Shown piece by piece: positions 16,097-24,087 of a stretch of DNA of 32,564 nt; the first letter of the stretch is position 1, and every line of letters starts with the position of its first letter. Below the pieces are notes generated by a model, which did no database searches, was not told where the DNA came from, and was given only the letters and a program-made list of their open reading frames with translations. The translations under genes and the position numbers were made by a program. Where the stretch lies: contig NZ_JAHLOD010000037.1 in the NCBI RefSeq assembly GCF_018917145.1, positions 1 to 32,564 of the forward strand, read 5' to 3'. Origin of the DNA: Clostridium bornimense. Lineage in GTDB: Bacteria > Bacillota > Clostridia > Clostridiales > Clostridiaceae.

Positions 16097-18334
16097 ATGT
16101 TAAAGCTGACAAAGTATTTAAAGCCGTTTATAGGATCTATTTTAGCTATTATCATGCTTTTGGTTATTCAAGCAACTTGTGACTTAGCATTACCAGAGTA
16201 TATGTCTAATATAGTTAATGTAGGTATTCAACAAAATGGTATAGAAGAAGCTGTTCCGTTAGCAATTAGTGAAACAGAATTAAATAAAATAATGCTTTTT
16301 GTTAATGACAAAGATAAAAAGATATTATTAGATAATTATGAAGTTGCAAATAAAGATAATCTTAGTGGAACCGTAGTAGATAAAGGTGTAAAAGAATATA
16401 TAAGTAATCATAATGATAAGATATATAGATTGTCTAGTAAAGATAAGGATGAAAAAGCTAAACTAGCTAATATATTACAAAAACCTTTAGTTACAGTGGC
16501 AGCACTGGAAAGTAAAGAGTTTTCTAAAATGTCAGGGGAACAATCTCCTATGATGCAATTACCAGAAGGTGTAGATATTTTTACAGCCATGAGTAATATG
16601 CCAGAGGAACAAGTTAAGTCAATGAAATCATCAATAGATAAAAAGTTCAGCGATTTTCCAGATATGATTATAGGACAAATGGCTGTATCTTATATTGGTG
16701 ATCAATATAAGAATATTGGTGTTGATACAGATGCACTTCGCTTAAGATATATATTATTTGAAGGTGCATTAATGGTAGGAATAGCATTATCTAGTATGGT
16801 TGCTACTGTATTAGTAGGTTTAATAGGAGCAAGAGTTGCAGCATCACTTGGAAGAAACTTACGTGGAAAGGTATTTAAAAAGGTTGTTGGATTTTCTAAT
16901 GCAGAATTTGACACATACTCCACTTCATCGTTGATAACACGTACAACAAATGATATTCAACAAATTCAATTACTTATGGTAATGCTTTTAAGAATAGTAT
17001 TTTATGCACCAATCTTAGGAGTTGGTGGAGCTATCAAAGTTATAAATACTCATACATCTATGGGATGGATAGTAGTTGTTGCTCTAGCAACTATATCAGT
17101 TTTAGTTATGGTGTTATTTGGATTTGCAATGCCAAAGTTTAAAGCAATACAAAAGCTTGTTGATAAGCTTAACTTAGTAGCAAGAGAATCGCTTACTGGA
17201 ATGTTAGTAATACGTGCCTTTAGTAACCAAAAACATGAAGAAAAAAGGTTTGAAGGTATAAATAAGGAACTTACAAGTACAAACTTATTTGTAAGTCGTA
17301 TTATGGTAACAATGATGCCACTTATGATGTTAATAATGAACCTTATAACAATATTAATTGTATGGGTAGGAGCACATAAGATAAATGATGGTATTATGCA
17401 AGTTGGTGATATGACTGCATTTATGCAATATACAATGCAAATTATAATGGCGTTCTTAATGATTTCAATGATATCAATAATGTTACCTCGTGCATCTGTA
17501 TCAGCTCAACGTGTATGTGAAGTTTTAGATACAGAAGAATCTATTAAAGATAGTAAGGATTCTAAGAAGTTCTCAGATGCTATTAATGGTGTTGTAGAAT
17601 ATAGAAATGTTAGCTTTAAGTATCCAGGGGCAGAAGAGTATGTATTAAAAGATATAAGTTTTACTGCAAAGCCAGGAGAAACTACAGCATTTATAGGAAG
17701 TACAGGAAGTGGTAAGTCAACAGTTATAAATCTTCTTCCACGTTTCTACGATGTTACAGAAGGAGAAATATTAGTTGATGGGATTAATATAAAAGATGTA
17801 ACACAACATGATTTAAGAGAAAAAATAGGATATGTGCCTCAAAAAGGTATATTATTTTCAGGAGATATTGAAAGTAATTTAAAATATGGTTATAAAGATG
17901 CTACAGAAGAAGATTTGAAAGAATCAACAGAAATAGCTCAAGCTACAGAATTCATATCAAGTAAGCCAGATGGGTTTAAGACAGAGATATCACAAGGTGG
18001 TACAAATGTTTCAGGTGGTCAAAAACAAAGACTTTCTATCGCTCGTGCGCTTATAAAGAAACCAGAAATATATATATTTGATGATAGTTTTTCAGCATTA
18101 GATCTTAAGACTGATGCAGCATTAAGAAAGGCATTAAATAAAAAGACAAAGAATAGCACTATATTATTAGTAGCACAAAGAGTAAGTACTATAATTAACG
18201 CAGATCAAATAGTAGTAATGGATGAAGGAAAAATAGCAGGAATAGGTACTCACAATGAACTTATGAAGAATTGTGAGGTATATAAGCAAATAGCTTTATC
18301 ACAACTTTCAAAGGAGGAATTAGCCAATGAGTAA
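16097..18334 (+). CDS. Heterodimeric ABC exporter subunit with degenerate ATPase site and large external insert
   Basis: This 745-residue half-transporter has a membrane domain and an ABC domain; with the next gene product it should form a multidrug-type exporter of the BmrCD/TM287-288 class. The ATG at 16097 follows AGAGGGG. An in-frame ATG at 16055 lacks a ribosome site and lies only about 9 bases after the predicted transcript start. A roughly 165-residue hydrophilic segment (about 45-212) is inserted between the first two membrane helices, probably outside the cell. ABC motifs: Walker A GSTGSGKS (534-541), signature VSGGQ, Walker B IYIFDD with Asp663 where the catalytic Glu should be, and Gln694 in AQR replacing the switch His. 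These two changes mark the non-hydrolysing site of a heterodimer. The gene overlaps the next by 8 bases. Confidence 0.92.
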   Translation: MLKLTKYLKPFIGSILAIIMLLVIQATCDLALPEYMSNIVNVGIQQNGIEEAVPLAISETELNKIMLFVNDKDKKILLDNYEVANKDNLSGTVVDKGVKEYISNHNDKIYRLSSKDKDEKAKLANILQKPLVTVAALESKEFSKMSGEQSPMMQLPEGVDIFTAMSNMPEEQVKSMKSSIDKKFSDFPDMIIGQMAVSYIGDQYKNIGVDTDALRLRYILFEGALMVGIALSSMVATVLVGLIGARVAASLGRNLRGKVFKKVVGFSNAEFDTYSTSSLITRTTNDIQQIQLLMVMLLRIVFYAPILGVGGAIKVINTHTSMGWIVVVALATISVLVMVLFGFAMPKFKAIQKLVDKLNLVARESLTGMLVIRAFSNQKHEEKRFEGINKELTSTNLFVSRIMVTMMPLMMLIMNLITILIVWVGAHKINDGIMQVGDMTAFMQYTMQIIMAFLMISMISIMLPRASVSAQRVCEVLDTEESIKDSKDSKKFSDAINGVVEYRNVSFKYPGAEEYVLKDISFTAKPGETTAFIGSTGSGKSTVINLLPRFYDVTEGEILVDGINIKDVTQHDLREKIGYVPQKGILFSGDIESNLKYGYKDATEEDLKESTEIAQATEFISSKPDGFKTEISQGGTNVSGGQKQRLSIARALIKKPEIYIFDDSFSALDLKTDAALRKALNKKTKNSTILLVAQRVSTIINADQIVVMDEGKIAGIGTHNELMKNCEVYKQIALSQLSKEELANE

Positions 18335-20168
18335 GAAAAAAAATGGCGGTCCTATGGGCGGAGGTCCAATGGTAGTTACAGAAAAAGCTAAAGATTTTAA
18401 AGGTACAATGAAAAAGCTTATGGAATACTTAAAGCCATATAGAATTCCTATGATTATAGTTTTTATATTAGCAATAGGTAGTACTGCTTTTTCAATAATA
18501 GGACCCAAATTATTAGGAAAAGCTACAACAGAAATATTTAATGGATTATTAAGCAAAGTAACTAATTCTGGAAATGGATCTATGGATTTTGGATATATTG
18601 GTAAGATTGCTATAGGATTAGTTGCATTATATATAGTTAGTACTATATTATCTCTGATTCAAGGATTTGTTATGTCAGGAATAGCTCAAAAAGTATCATA
18701 TAACTTGAGAAAAGAGATTTCTGAAAAGATAAATCGTATGCCATTAAAGTATTTTGATAAAACTACACATGGAGAAGTATTATCAAGAATAACAAATGAT
18801 GTTGATACTGTTAACACTACATTAAACCAAAGTTTATCTCAAATAATAACATCTGTAACTATGCTTATTGGTGTAATTATTATGATGTTATCTATAAGCT
18901 GGGAAATGACTTTAGGTTCAATACTTATATTACCAATTGCTATGGGATTGATAATGTTAGTAGTAAAGAAATCTCAAAAGTATTTTGTGGAGCAACAAGA
19001 ATATTTAGGTCACGTAAATGGTAATGTAGAAGAAGTTTTCAGTGGTCATAATATAATGAAAGCATTTAATAGAGAAGAAGAAACAATAGAAGAGTTTGAT
19101 AAGTTAAATGAAACATTATATAAATCAGCATGGAAGTCACAATTTTTATCAGGAATGATGATGCCTATAATGACTTTTATCGGTAATTTAGGATATGTAT
19201 TAGTATCAATACTTGGTGGATGGCTTGCAGTATTAGGGAAAATAACTGTTGGTGATATTGTAGCGTTCACACAATATATACGTACATTTATGCAACCAAT
19301 AGCTCAAGCTGGTCAAATAGCAAATGTTCTTCAATCTACAGCAGCTGCTGCTGAAAGAGTATTTGAATTCTTAGATGAAGAAGAAGAAGTTGATAATGTT
19401 ACAGAAGGTGTAGATCCTAAAAATGTCGAAGGTGCTGTAGAATTTAAAGATGTTCATTTTGGTTACAATGAAGATAAAATAATTATAAATGACTTCTCAG
19501 CTAAAATTAAGCCAGGACAAAGAGTTGCAATAGTTGGACCTACAGGAGCAGGAAAAACTACTATAGTTAAACTTCTTATGAGATTTTATGAGCTTAATGG
19601 TGGAGCTATAGAAATAGATGGTCATAATATCAAAGACTTTACTCGTGATAACTTAAGAGAGTTATTTGGTATGGTTCTTCAAGATACATGGCTATATAAC
19701 GGAAGTATTAAAGAGAATATAAGATACGGTAGATTAGATGCTACTGATGAAGAAATAATAGAAGCGGCTAAATCAGCTCATGTAGACCATTTTGTACGTG
19801 CATTACCACATGGATATGACATGGAATTAAATGAAGAAGCAAGTAATATATCTCAAGGTCAAAAGCAATTACTTACTATTGCCAGGGCAATACTTGCTGA
19901 TCCAAAGATATTAATACTAGATGAAGCTACTAGTTCAGTAGATACTCGTACAGAGGTGCTTATACAAAAAGCAATGGATAATTTAATGAAAGACAGAACA
20001 AGTTTTGTTATTGCTCATAGATTATCAACAATTAGAGATGCAGATTTAATCTTAGTAATGAAAGACGGAGATATAATTGAACAAGGAAATCATGAAGAAT
20101 TGTTAAAAGCTAATGGTTTCTATGCAGATCTTTATAATAGCCAATTTGAGAAAGAAGAAGTTTCATAA
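18327..20168 (+). CDS. Heterodimeric ABC exporter subunit with canonical ATPase residues
   Basis: This 613-residue partner half-transporter has six predicted membrane helices and then an ABC domain. A Gly/Met-rich leader (KKNGGPMGGGPMVV) precedes the first helix. Walker A is GPTGAGKT (404-411), Walker B ends in the catalytic Glu533 (LILDEATSSVD), and the switch His is present in IAHRLSTI. Its signature is SQGQ (509-512) rather than SGGQ. It therefore supplies the working Walker and His residues for one site, while its altered signature completes the degenerate site with the upstream subunit. The ATG at 18327 follows AAAGGAGG. Probable role: drug or toxic-compound efflux under the divergent MarR regulator. 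Confidence 0.93.
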   Translation: MSKKKNGGPMGGGPMVVTEKAKDFKGTMKKLMEYLKPYRIPMIIVFILAIGSTAFSIIGPKLLGKATTEIFNGLLSKVTNSGNGSMDFGYIGKIAIGLVALYIVSTILSLIQGFVMSGIAQKVSYNLRKEISEKINRMPLKYFDKTTHGEVLSRITNDVDTVNTTLNQSLSQIITSVTMLIGVIIMMLSISWEMTLGSILILPIAMGLIMLVVKKSQKYFVEQQEYLGHVNGNVEEVFSGHNIMKAFNREEETIEEFDKLNETLYKSAWKSQFLSGMMMPIMTFIGNLGYVLVSILGGWLAVLGKITVGDIVAFTQYIRTFMQPIAQAGQIANVLQSTAAAAERVFEFLDEEEEVDNVTEGVDPKNVEGAVEFKDVHFGYNEDKIIINDFSAKIKPGQRVAIVGPTGAGKTTIVKLLMRFYELNGGAIEIDGHNIKDFTRDNLRELFGMVLQDTWLYNGSIKENIRYGRLDATDEEIIEAAKSAHVDHFVRALPHGYDMELNEEASNISQGQKQLLTIARAILADPKILILDEATSSVDTRTEVLIQKAMDNLMKDRTSFVIAHRLSTIRDADLILVMKDGDIIEQGNHEELLKANGFYADLYNSQFEKEEVS

Positions 20169-20184
20169 TAGTATAAAATATAAC

Positions 20185-20218
20185 AAAGCTGTTACACCAG
20201 GAGTGTAGCAGCTTTTTT
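20185..20218 (+). terminator. Terminator after the exporter operon
   Basis: AAAGCTGTTACAC (20185-20197) pairs with GTGTAGCAGCTTT with one G-U pair, followed by a T run. Confidence 0.85.
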
Positions 20219-20235
20219 ACATGTTACAAAGTAGG

Positions 20236-20275
20236 GCACAAGTATGAGGGCGCATGGCACAGGTCTTGAATTGAA
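20236..20275 (+). repeat. Dispersed intergenic repeat, copy 1
   Basis: GCACAAGTATGAGGGCGCAT, then GGCACAGGTCTTGAATTGAA, matches the copy at 28940-28979 at most positions, on the same strand. There is no reading frame, and it lies in a gap between transcription units. Confidence 0.6.
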
Positions 20276-20386
20276 GTTTATGAAATTTCACTATTTATAG
20301 AAATTTGTTGAAATGTTAGATATTAATAAAAACTATCAATAAATATAACAAATTTTAAATTTAATCCTATATTAATTGTAGGTTTA

Positions 20387-20395
20387 TGGTATAAT
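20387..20395 (+). promoter_or_regulatory. Extended -10 promoter before the ACT-domain gene
   Basis: TGGTATAAT combines the TGN extension with a perfect -10 box, 33 bases before the start codon at 20429. No strong -35 box is needed for such promoters. Confidence 0.55.
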
Positions 20396-20428
20396 TTTAA
20401 AATAGTATATATTTAGGAGGGGCTAAAA

Positions 20429-20698
20429 ATGAAAGCTGTTGTTACAGTTGTAGGGAAAGATAGAGTAGGTATTATTTTTGATGTTACTAAGGTACTTGCA
20501 GAGAATAATGTAAATGTACTTAATATTTCACAAACTATATTAGATGGATATTTTACAATGATAATGATAACAGACATTTCTAAGAGTAATAAATCAATTG
20601 CAGAGTTAAGAGAAACTTTTTCTAGTTTAGAATCAGAACTTGGAGTGGATATAAGAATCCAACATGAAGACATATTTAATTCAATGCATAGTATTTAA
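20429..20698 (+). CDS. ACT-domain protein (UPF0237 family)
   Basis: This 89-residue protein consists of a single ACT domain, the small ligand-binding fold used in amino-acid-responsive regulation and in GcvR-like proteins. MKAVVTVVGKDRVGIIFDVT with the DRVGI motif, and NVNVLNISQTILDGYFTMIM, are typical. The ATG at 20429 follows AGGAGGGG. It precedes the UPF0210 gene by 17 bases, a pairing conserved in many Firmicutes, which suggests the two proteins work together. The ligand and process are not established; amino-acid sensing is an inference from the fold. Confidence 0.93.
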   Translation: MKAVVTVVGKDRVGIIFDVTKVLAENNVNVLNISQTILDGYFTMIMITDISKSNKSIAELRETFSSLESELGVDIRIQHEDIFNSMHSI

Positions 20699-20715
20699 GG
20701 GTTGGTGATTAAAAA

Positions 20716-22068
20716 ATGTTGAATTCAAATGAAATTTTAGAGACAATAGGCATGATTAAAGATCAAAATCTTGATGTAAGAACAATAACATTAGGACTTA
20801 GCCTTTTAGATTGTGCATCAGATGATATAAATGTGTTATGCGATAAAATTTATGACAAAATTACAAAGACTGCTGAAAATCTTGTTAAAACAGGAGAAGA
20901 TATAGAGAGACAATATGGAATTCCTATTGTTAATAAAAGAATATCAGTAACTCCAATTTCAATGGTAGCAGCGTCTACTAAGGCAAATTCTTATGTACAA
21001 ATAGCAAAAACTTTAGATAAAGCGGCAAAAAATGTTGGAGTTAATTTTATCGGTGGTTTTTCAGCACTTATCCAAAAAGGATTTACAGATTCAGATAGAG
21101 TGCTTATAAATTCAATACCAGAAGCGTTAGCAACTACAGATATTGTATGTTCATCAGTTAACATAGGTTCTACTAAGAATGGTATTAATATGGATGGGGT
21201 AAAACTATTAGGACAAACAATAAAGAAGACAGCGGAAATAACTCCAGATGGTTTTGGATGTGCAAAGCTTGTTGTATTCTGTAATGCTGTTGAAGATAAT
21301 CCATTTATGGCAGGAGCTTTTCATGGTGTAGGAGAAGCTGAAAAAGTAATAAATGTAGGAGTAAGTGGACCAGGTGTAGTTAAGAGAGCTTTAGAAGATG
21401 TTAGAGGAGAATCTTTTGAAGTTGTAGCAGAAACTATCAAGAAAACTGCATTTAAGGTTACTAGAGTTGGACAATTAGTAGCGAGAGAAGCGTCTGAAAG
21501 ACTTGGAATTCCATTTGGAATTGTAGATTTATCTTTAGCACCAACACCAGCAGTAGGTGATTCTGTTGGAAGAATACTTGAAGAGATTGGTGTAGGGCAT
21601 TGTGGAGGACCAGGTACAACTGCTGCTCTTGCAATGTTAAATGATGCTGTTAAAAAAGGTGGACTTATGGCATCTTCTTTTGTAGGTGGTTTAAGTGGAG
21701 CATTTATACCAGTATCAGAAGATGAAGGTATGATAGAAGTTGCAAGTAATGGATTCTTAACACTAGAAAAGTTAGAAGCTATGACTTGTGTATGTTCAGT
21801 AGGACTTGATATGATAGCTGTACCAGGAGATACAACTGCTGAAACATTATCAGGAATAATTGCTGATGAAGCCGCTATTGGTATGATCAATCAAAAAACT
21901 ACGGCTGTTAGATTAATTCCAGTTCCAAATAAAAAAGTTGGTGATTTTGTTGAGTTTGGTGGATTACTGGGAAGAGCACCAATTATGCCGGTAAATAGTT
22001 CAGATTGTACTAACTTTGTTAACAGAGGTGGAAGAATACCAGCTCCAGTGCATTCAATGAAAAATTAG
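20716..22068 (+). CDS. UPF0210/PFL-family protein (DUF711)
   Basis: This 450-residue cytoplasmic protein belongs to the DUF711 family, of unconfirmed function. Family features include the N-terminal [23 protein letters not shown], the glycine-rich stretches [20 protein letters not shown] and [43 protein letters not shown], and the C-terminal [16 protein letters not shown] (only parts quoted). Relatives have been described loosely as pyruvate-formate-lyase-like, but no glycyl-radical loop is visible. It forms a two-gene operon with the ACT-domain protein upstream and ends at a strong terminator. Confidence 0.92.
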   Translation: MLNSNEILETIGMIKDQNLDVRTITLGLSLLDCASDDINVLCDKIYDKITKTAENLVKTGEDIERQYGIPIVNKRISVTPISMVAASTKANSYVQIAKTLDKAAKNVGVNFIGGFSALIQKGFTDSDRVLINSIPEALATTDIVCSSVNIGSTKNGINMDGVKLLGQTIKKTAEITPDGFGCAKLVVFCNAVEDNPFMAGAFHGVGEAEKVINVGVSGPGVVKRALEDVRGESFEVVAETIKKTAFKVTRVGQLVAREASERLGIPFGIVDLSLAPTPAVGDSVGRILEEIGVGHCGGPGTTAALAMLNDAVKKGGLMASSFVGGLSGAFIPVSEDEGMIEVASNGFLTLEKLEAMTCVCSVGLDMIAVPGDTTAETLSGIIADEAAIGMINQKTTAVRLIPVPNKKVGDFVEFGGLLGRAPIMPVNSSDCTNFVNRGGRIPAPVHSMKN

Positions 22069-22075
22069 TATTATT

Positions 22076-22115
22076 AGTGTTACAAAATATAAGATATTTT
22101 GTAACACTTTTTTTA
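22076..22115 (+). terminator. Terminator after the UPF0210 gene
   Basis: AGTGTTACAAAATAT (22076-22090), loop AAG, then ATATTTTGTAACACT (22094-22108): a perfect 15-bp stem followed by a T run. Confidence 0.9.
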
Positions 22116-22192
22116 TTTTCAAATAGAAGTGAAGGGGTTATAATTGTAAGAGTTGAAATATTAAGTAAATAATATGTTGGGGGGATTGTTAC

Positions 22193-23011
22193 ATGAAGAT
22201 TAGAAGAATAATATCTGGACTTATTGTAGGAGTTAGTTTGATATCTTTTATAGGATGTGGTGACAAAAAAACATATGATATAAAATTTAATCCATCATCT
22301 GGAGAAGAATATAGTGCAACTAGTATTATTAAGATGGATGCAACGGCGAAAGGACAAAAGTTAGCTATTGATGCTAATGTAAAGTGTAATATTAAGTATG
22401 TTGATGTATCAAAAGATGAAATTACTGAAGAAATGAAATATGATGATTTTGATATGAACATGAATATTGGTGGGGCTATATCTGTTGAAATTAATGAAGA
22501 TAATGATATGTTCAAAGACGTGATATCTGAATTAAAAAGTAGTAAAATCACAGTAACAGTAGATAGAGAAGGAAATGTATTAACATATGATATTGAAGGT
22601 GGAGAAGCATTAAAATCAAAGGCAGATAGTTTAAATTTAATAAGTAAAGATAGTGCTTTTTCAGTAGATAATGCATGTATGTTAGAAAATATAAAAGTAA
22701 AAGAAGGGGAAGAAATAATAATACCATTAGATAAGTTGTTAGGAAAAGATACAGAGAATAAGTTAGGAGTAAATTTTGAAGACTCTAAATTAATAGGAAA
22801 AGTAAAATCTATAAAAAATAATGTAGCAGAAATCAATTTTAATATAGATAGTATGAAGTTAGGTGAAAATGATGCTACATTGAAAGACTTTAAGTGTAAT
22901 ATGAAGGTTAATGTCAAAACAGGTATTACGGAAAATATTAATGTGAATGCAAAATTAGAAGGTTCAATTGAAGGAACAATTGATATTAAAAATACAATGA
23001 AAAAGAAATAA
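22193..23011 (+). CDS. Lipoprotein, first of a related pair (DUF6263-like)
   Basis: This 272-residue protein has an N-terminal signal with lipobox FIGC (Cys22), so it should be lipid-anchored on the outer face of the membrane. The mature part begins GDKKTYDIKFNPSSGEEYSA and alternates beta strands with charged turns: a Y-x-I-K-F-x-P...G-x-x-Y start, a central V-T-V-D-R-E-G strand, and a late GKVKSI segment. The overall pattern resembles the DUF6263 family; function is unknown. The ATG at 22193 follows GGGGGG. It shares the same plan with the next gene at 23198 (KTYDIKF versus DSYTIKF; EEYSATS versus REYRVQY; LIGKVKSIKNNVAEI versus IKGKVMAIKDDTALV), showing duplication. Each copy has its own terminator or promoter. 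Confidence 0.85.
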   Translation: MKIRRIISGLIVGVSLISFIGCGDKKTYDIKFNPSSGEEYSATSIIKMDATAKGQKLAIDANVKCNIKYVDVSKDEITEEMKYDDFDMNMNIGGAISVEINEDNDMFKDVISELKSSKITVTVDREGNVLTYDIEGGEALKSKADSLNLISKDSAFSVDNACMLENIKVKEGEEIIIPLDKLLGKDTENKLGVNFEDSKLIGKVKSIKNNVAEINFNIDSMKLGENDATLKDFKCNMKVNVKTGITENINVNAKLEGSIEGTIDIKNTMKKK

Positions 23012-23022
23012 CCTTAAAAAAT

Positions 23023-23073
23023 AAAGTTATTGCAATGAGAAAACTCTCAATGTTGGTGCAATAACTTTTTTTT
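23023..23073 (+). terminator. Terminator between the two lipoprotein genes
   Basis: AAAGTTATTGCA (23023-23034) pairs perfectly with TGCAATAACTTT, with an inner TGAGA/TCTCA helix, followed by eight Ts. Confidence 0.88.
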
Positions 23074-23146
23074 ATAAAGCACAATATAATCATAATGAAA
23101 AAGATGTCGTAATATAGAGAATGATATGTTTTTAATATACTAAGTA

Positions 23147-23155
23147 TGATATAAT
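23147..23155 (+). promoter_or_regulatory. Extended -10 promoter of the second lipoprotein gene
   Basis: TGATATAAT lies about 40 bases before the start codon at 23198 and after the preceding terminator. No clear -35 box accompanies it. Confidence 0.5.
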
Positions 23156-23197
23156 AACGGATAATGAAAAAAATTACTGAAAGGGGAAAATAAGTAT

Positions 23198-23977
23198 ATG
23201 GGTGTGAGGAAAAGATTATTTATAGTATCAATATTGAGTTTTTCTTTAGGAATATTGGCTGGATGCAATAAAGATTCATATACAATTAAGTTTGCCCCTG
23301 AGAAAGGAAGGGAATATAGAGTTCAATATAATACAAAATTACAATCAAAAGATGAAGCGATTAATATTAAAAATAATTTTGATATAAATTTAAAGTGTAC
23401 AGATATTAAAGAAAAAAAGGCATATATTGATTTGAGGTATAATGATTATGTAATAGATACAAAGGAAGATGGTATATTAATAAAAGCTGATGAAAATAGT
23501 GAGATATTCGGGGAGAGTATACATAAAATAAAGTCAGATATTTTTAAAGGAAGTATATATGCAGAGGCAGATTCTTTTCAGTATAATTTAATAAGTGGAG
23601 ATGAAGATGTATTAAGAGATGGTACTTTGAAGATTGAAAATCAACAAGAAAAGATATTTGAAGCCATTTCATGTTTTGTAGGTGAAAAGATAAGAAATAA
23701 TGGTAAAATAAATATGAGCTTCAATAAGATGCTAGGAAGAGAGACTTGTAAGGAGATTGGCTTAAATAATACTAATATAAAAGGAAAAGTAATGGCTATT
23801 AAAGATGATACTGCTTTAGTTGAAGTATGTAGTAAAGGTAATAGCAATATTAAAATAGAAATATCTGCACAATTAAATGTTAATACTGGAATGGTTAGGT
23901 ATATGAAAATAGACATTGACAATAATTCGAAAGAAACAGGAAGAAAAACTTTTGCAGCAGATATATTTGTTGAATAA
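23198..23977 (+). CDS. Lipoprotein, second of a related pair (DUF6263-like)
   Basis: This 259-residue protein has a basic N-terminus, a hydrophobic stretch and lipobox LAGC (Cys23), so it is predicted to be a membrane-anchored surface lipoprotein. The mature sequence starts NKDSYTIKFAPEKGREYRVQ and parallels the preceding lipoprotein throughout, but the two have diverged well below easy alignment in the middle. The ATG at 23198 lies about 11 bases after AAAGGGG, a slightly long spacing; no better start is present. It has its own extended -10 promoter. Function is unknown; nothing in the neighbours (asnB follows) points to one. Confidence 0.83.
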   Translation: MGVRKRLFIVSILSFSLGILAGCNKDSYTIKFAPEKGREYRVQYNTKLQSKDEAINIKNNFDINLKCTDIKEKKAYIDLRYNDYVIDTKEDGILIKADENSEIFGESIHKIKSDIFKGSIYAEADSFQYNLISGDEDVLRDGTLKIENQQEKIFEAISCFVGEKIRNNGKINMSFNKMLGRETCKEIGLNNTNIKGKVMAIKDDTALVEVCSKGNSNIKIEISAQLNVNTGMVRYMKIDIDNNSKETGRKTFAADIFVE

Positions 23978-24010
23978 GAGTAGATATACTATTTTAAAGT
24001 AGATTTTTTT

Positions 24011-24019
24011 TGATATAAT
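24011..24019 (+). promoter_or_regulatory. Extended -10 promoter of asnB
   Basis: TGATATAAT follows a run of Ts and lies 68 bases before the asnB start at 24088. No clear -35 box is seen at the usual distance. Confidence 0.5.
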
Positions 24020-24087
24020 ATAAGTTATGTTAAGTGAAAAAAATAATGAATTATATAATTTTGGATACTTTTGAGAGGAGTAATTAT

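Noticed and set aside
21321-21890. A 189-residue open frame on the minus strand inside the UPF0210 gene
   Set aside because: It is a shadow of a well-recognised conserved gene, with no start signals of its own.
22189-22917. A 242-residue open frame on the minus strand across the first lipoprotein gene
   Set aside because: Its Ser/Phe/Leu/Ile-rich composition is what the reverse complement of a Lys/Glu/Asp-rich AT-biased gene gives. It has no ribosome site and the plus-strand lipoprotein has clear family features.
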